DNA from: an uncultured Opitutia bacterium | GTDB lineage: Bacteria; Verrucomicrobiota; Verrucomicrobiia; Opitutales; UBA953 | Reading direction: 5' to 3' | Assembly (NCBI GenBank): GCA_903889525.1 | Contig: CAISXT010000017.1 | Span: forward strand, 1 to 50,846 | DNA: 50,846 bases | Part shown: positions 47,839-50,846 of the stretch, in pieces | How positions within the stretch are numbered: the first letter of the stretch is position 1 | Layout: each line of letters opens with the position of its first letter | Translations under genes and position numbers: made by a program | The notes under the pieces: generated by a model | What the model was told of the DNA's origin: nothing | Databases searched by the model: none | Seen by the model: the letters and a program-made list of their open reading frames with translations, nothing else

Positions 47839-48396
47839 ATGATGAACTGGTTCCTGCAAGTCCTCCGCCGCCGTCGCCGGCCGGTGAACGCGCCGGACCT
47901 CGCCACCGCCCCAGAAGAGCCGGTGCCGACCGAGCGGGCCGCTTCGACGCGCCCCGCCGAGGCCAAGCCTTGGGTGGGCGTCGACCTAGACGGAACTTTG
48001 GCGGAAGCCACCGCTTGGAAGGGGATGACCCATATCGGTCCGCCCGTGCCGCTGATGATGCGCCGCGTCCGCGCATGGCTGGAGAAGGGGATTCGCGTGA
48101 AGATTATGACCGCCCGGGCAGGTGACCCAGAAGGCCTCGCCGCCACGCAGGCCTGGTTGAAGACCCACGGTCTGCCAGAATTGGAAGTCACCGATAAGAA
48201 AGACTTCGGGATGATCGAGCTGTGGGATGACCGGGCCATTCAGGTCGTGCAGAACACCGGCATCTGCTTCCTGGGTACTTCGTATTTCGCCCGGCCGAAG
48301 GCACCCATCCTGTCGGATGAGATTGCCGACCGCACCTTCATCCTCGTAGGTTCGGAGCCCAAGGCCTCACCCGCCGAGTCGAAACCCAGCGCATGA
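47839..48396 (+). CDS. HAD-like hydrolase domain protein
   Basis: A 185-residue cytoplasmic protein; the ATG at 47839 is the first that does not add unrelated residues. After an Arg/Pro-rich N terminus (about 1-45) comes a compact HAD-like fold. Motif I is GVDLDGTLAE (nucleophile D and general acid D), motif II is in KIMTARAG, and the acidic motif IV region is FGMIELWDDRAI. It resembles small phosphatases with an unknown substrate. A clear lysine motif III is less certain (KKDFG). Its stop overlaps the Rrf2 ATG (ATGA), which suggests the regulator and the hydrolase are controlled together. Confidence 0.75.
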   Translation: MMNWFLQVLRRRRRPVNAPDLATAPEEPVPTERAASTRPAEAKPWVGVDLDGTLAEATAWKGMTHIGPPVPLMMRRVRAWLEKGIRVKIMTARAGDPEGLAATQAWLKTHGLPELEVTDKKDFGMIELWDDRAIQVVQNTGICFLGTSYFARPKAPILSDEIADRTFILVGSEPKASPAESKPSA

Positions 48397-48806
48397 AAGC
48401 CTCTCTTAAACTTGAATATTCCCTCCGCGTGCTCTCTCAGCTCGCCCGCCGTAATCGTGGTGGCGCCGTGACGCGCGTCGAAGAGCTCGCCCGGCTCGAG
48501 GCCATTCCCGCCAATTATCTCGTCCAGCTGCTCAACGAGCTCCGCGAAGGCGGCCTCGTAGATTCTAAGCGCGGCAAGACTGGCGGCTACCGTCTGGCGA
48601 AATCGCCCGAGGATATCACGCTCAAGCAGGTGCTCGCCGTCGTGGAGCCGGACCTGATCGACACCAAGATCACCTTAAAGGGTGCCTCCGGACCCCAGGT
48701 CGCCGCACTCTGGCGCGAAGTCTCCAAGCGTTTTGATAAGTCGCTCACCGGCTTCACCGTCGCCCAGCTCGCCCTTAACGAGTCTGGCACGGATTTCGAA
48801 ATCTGA
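48393..48806 (+). CDS. Rrf2-family transcriptional regulator
   Basis: A 137-residue DNA-binding protein of the Rrf2 type: an N-terminal winged helix (MKASLKLEYSLRVLSQLAR, RVEELARLEAIPANYLVQLLNELREGGLVDSKRGKTGGYRLAKSPEDITLKQVL) and a long C-terminal dimerisation helix. It contains no cysteine at all, so it cannot bind the [2Fe-2S] cluster of IscR or NsrR and must sense something else, as CymR-type members do. It is coupled to the HAD gene by a 4-base overlap. Its targets cannot be told from the sequence. Confidence 0.9.
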   Translation: MKASLKLEYSLRVLSQLARRNRGGAVTRVEELARLEAIPANYLVQLLNELREGGLVDSKRGKTGGYRLAKSPEDITLKQVLAVVEPDLIDTKITLKGASGPQVAALWREVSKRFDKSLTGFTVAQLALNESGTDFEI

Positions 48807-48895
48807 CCTAGGGGGAGCAGGGGAGTCCGCACTGAGGCCTGCCGCTGGGTTCAGTTTGGTAGTGAATGCGCTCCGTGTTAGCGTAGTGTCACGCC

Positions 48896-50846
48896 ATGCC
48901 CCCCACCCAGTCCTGCCCCCGCAGGTCTTTCTTCCGTGCCGCTGCGGGGCTCGCCCTCGCCGTGGCGTTGGGGGCGCCCGCCACTTCCTGGGCGATTAAC
49001 TTCACGGACCTGGGTGAGTTGGGCGGCGGCTGGTCCAGCGCGTTGGGCGTTTCCGGCAACGGGCTCATCGTCGTCGGCCAGTCGGTTAACAGCAGTTTGG
49101 ATTTCGAGGCCTTTAGGTATGAGATCAGCGCCGTCGGGCTCGGCGACTTGGGCACCCATTTCTCCGAGGCCACCGGCGCCTCTTTTGATGGGTCAGTGAT
49201 TGTGGGGGCAAGTTTCGATGCACTCGGAGTGGAGCGGCCGTTTCGTTTCGACTCCGCCTCCGGGACGATGCTCGATGCCGGCGGCACATTGATTTCCGGC
49301 CGTTTCAACGCCATCTCCGCCGATGGCCATGTCGCGGTCGGTCGCGGGACTTTTGGCTCCGGCTTTTACGCCATTAAGCAGGTCGATGCGGCAGACCCGA
49401 TCAGCCTTGGGGTGCTCCCAGGCGGGTCTACTTCCCAGGCGACGGGCGTCTCCAGCGATGGCGGCGTGATTGTCGGCTTCAGTGATAATGGCGTCACGAC
49501 GCGGGGCTTTAAGTATACAACCTTTGGCGGGATGGTCAGCCTGGGGGTATTGCCCGGTGGCTCTGCGGGAGATGAATCGCGTGCCTATGCGGTGTCGGCC
49601 AATGGCACGACCATAGTGGGCGAGGTCACTGATCCTGGGACGAGTCATCTTCGCGCCTTCAAATCTGTGGCCGGCGTGATGACCAATCTGGGGGTGCTCC
49701 CCGGCGGATTAAATTCCGCCGCCTTCGCCGTGAATGGCAGCGGCTCACTCGTGGTGGGCCGCTCAGAAGTATTGGTGGGCAGCCTCATTGAAACCCATGC
49801 GATAAAATATGAACTCGGCGCGGGGATGACCGATTTGGGTACGCTCGGTGGTAATTGGTCGGAAGCTCGGGGTGTTTCGGCTGACGGCAGCATCATTGTG
49901 GGCAGCAGCCTACTGGCCGATGGCCTGACGACCCACGCCTTCCTTTATACTAATTCCGCCCTCCTGGATGTGAATGATTGGATGAGTTCGCTCAATGGTC
50001 CCAATAGCGTATTGGCGATGGCGAACAGCCTGGCTTCCTTGCCGATGGAGGGTGCGCATCACCGTCCGCTGATGTCTTATGATAGCATGGGTAAGTTGGG
50101 CCAATGCTGGGCCACGGGGGATTTCGGGGCGAGTTCCCGTAATACGGACAGCCAACTCGCCTCGGGCGAGGTTGGCGCGAGCTGGAGTTATGGCGACGTA
50201 ATGGCCGGTTTGGCGGTCGGCCATGGCGTCCTGAATCAAACGCTTCCCTTCGGTTCGCCCGCAGTCGTCAGCGGCAACTATCTATTAGGCGAAGTGGATT
50301 TCCGGCTCGCAGACAAACAGAGCATCCTCTCGATCGTCGCCATGCCGGGTAGTTGGCAGTCGAATGCCACCCGGACCTACCGGATCGGCTCGCGCCGCCC
50401 GGGCGGGCTCGGCACGGTGGTCGGCATCGCCACGTCTTCCTCGCTCGGCGTCACCAGTATCCTTACGGAAAGCGTGCGCCTGCGGTATGATGGCGCCCCG
50501 CACCCGGTAGCTGGCCGCCTCACCGCGACGCCCTTCGCTTCATTGACCTGGACGCGCGCCAAGGTGGACTCGTATCAGGAGCACGGGGGCGCCTTTAATG
50601 CCACGTTCGATGCCCAGTCGCATACTTCCACCGAAGGGCGCCTCGGGCTCACCGTAAAATACCCACTCACCGTCGATCTGACGCTGTTGGTTGGCGGCGA
50701 ATGGATTCATCGCTTCGATCGGACCTCGGGCGCGTTGAGCGGGATTGATGCAGATCTCGGGGCGATGCCGTTCGCGATTCCCGGGCTTGCGCCCGCGGCT
50801 GATCAGGCGCGGCTGGGGCTCGATGTGGATTATAAACTCAACGCCC
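48896..50846 (+). CDS. HAF-repeat autotransporter-like protein, cut by window edge
   Basis: The frame is open from the ATG at 48896 to the window end (650 codons so far), with a signal peptide (RAAAGLALAVALGAPATSWA). About seven HAF-type repeats of 40-47 residues follow (about 37-350), each with a pattern like TDLGTLGG..S.A.GVS.DG..IVG. From about residue 380 an autotransporter-like beta-domain begins (GQCWATGDFGASSRN, GASWSYGDVMAGLAVGHG, LTATPFASLTWTRAKVDSY), rich in alternating beta strands. The C-terminal barrel end is outside the window. Probably displayed on or released from the outer membrane; the ligand is unknown. Confidence 0.82.
   Translation, partial: MPPTQSCPRRSFFRAAAGLALAVALGAPATSWAINFTDLGELGGGWSSALGVSGNGLIVVGQSVNSSLDFEAFRYEISAVGLGDLGTHFSEATGASFDGSVIVGASFDALGVERPFRFDSASGTMLDAGGTLISGRFNAISADGHVAVGRGTFGSGFYAIKQVDAADPISLGVLPGGSTSQATGVSSDGGVIVGFSDNGVTTRGFKYTTFGGMVSLGVLPGGSAGDESRAYAVSANGTTIVGEVTDPGTSHLRAFKSVAGVMTNLGVLPGGLNSAAFAVNGSGSLVVGRSEVLVGSLIETHAIKYELGAGMTDLGTLGGNWSEARGVSADGSIIVGSSLLADGLTTHAFLYTNSALLDVNDWMSSLNGPNSVLAMANSLASLPMEGAHHRPLMSYDSMGKLGQCWATGDFGASSRNTDSQLASGEVGASWSYGDVMAGLAVGHGVLNQTLPFGSPAVVSGNYLLGEVDFRLADKQSILSIVAMPGSWQSNATRTYRIGSRRPGGLGTVVGIATSSSLGVTSILTESVRLRYDGAPHPVAGRLTATPFASLTWTRAKVDSYQEHGGAFNATFDAQSHTSTEGRLGLTVKYPLTVDLTLLVGGEWIHRFDRTSGALSGIDADLGAMPFAIPGLAPAADQARLGLDVDYKLNA

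Overview
The window is GC-rich, densely coding bacterial chromosome from a Gram-negative, aerobically respiring organism. An LptF/G-type permease, an autotransporter-like protein and a lipoprotein CoxB point to an outer membrane. Several features are typical of the PVC group and fit Verrucomicrobiota (possibly Opitutae-like): two large secreted dehydrogenase/HEAT/cytochrome c proteins of the PVC type, a Tat-exported Gfo/Idh oxidoreductase, a secreted ThuA protein, and a long moxR/Bat operon. No rRNA or other phylogenetic marker is present, so this placement is an inference.

Layout. Positions 1-95 hold the 5' end of folP, leaving the window leftwards. 350-5615 is an aa3-type cytochrome c oxidase operon (coxB, coxA, coxC, coxD, a terminator, then ctaG). 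5621-16338 runs on the minus strand: pyrG, then moxR, DUF58, DUF4381-like, batA, batB, batC-like TPR, batD-like and batE-like genes, then an LptF/G permease. Divergent from pyrG is sdhCAB (16625-20052). On the minus strand follow a GH20 hexosaminidase, CotH, a VTC-type polyphosphate polymerase domain and DUF4956 (20227-25118). Next are the first PVC dehydrogenase, metK and ahcY (25237-31281), then a repeat-rich accessory stretch with tRNA-Trp, an unknown membrane-anchored protein, Gfo/Idh, ThuA, a HEAT protein, a fatty acid hydroxylase and a thioredoxin-type ArsC (31282-38520). The right part has an HD-domain nuclease with queA, a secreted lipase-like pair, the second PVC dehydrogenase, a HAD/Rrf2 pair and the start of a HAF-repeat autotransporter that leaves the window.

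How the genes work together. Succinate dehydrogenase and cytochrome oxidase are the two ends of an aerobic electron-transport chain. MetK makes S-adenosylmethionine, AhcY clears the methylation by-product, and QueA uses SAM as a ribosyl donor. The Bat genes encode a MoxR ATPase with VWA and TPR partners, probably an envelope-maintenance complex. CotH, VTC and DUF4956 form the recurrent but poorly understood phosphotransfer module.

The most unusual content is non-coding. There is a family of REP-like elements: GTAG followed by a hairpin of about 9-bp stem and 3-4-nt loop, often paired with an inverted copy ending in CTAC. The frame is constant but the stem sequences differ with compensatory changes. 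In several places the element is joined to a recurrent intrinsic terminator through a conserved linker. A 28-bp G-rich element sits just upstream of the start codon of three unrelated genes. More generally, many genes here have C-rich leaders without an evident Shine-Dalgarno sequence, and several of these have strong G-quadruplex potential on the template strand. There is also a duplicated gene tail next to the tRNA and a pair of inverted heptamer arrays bracketing one gene.
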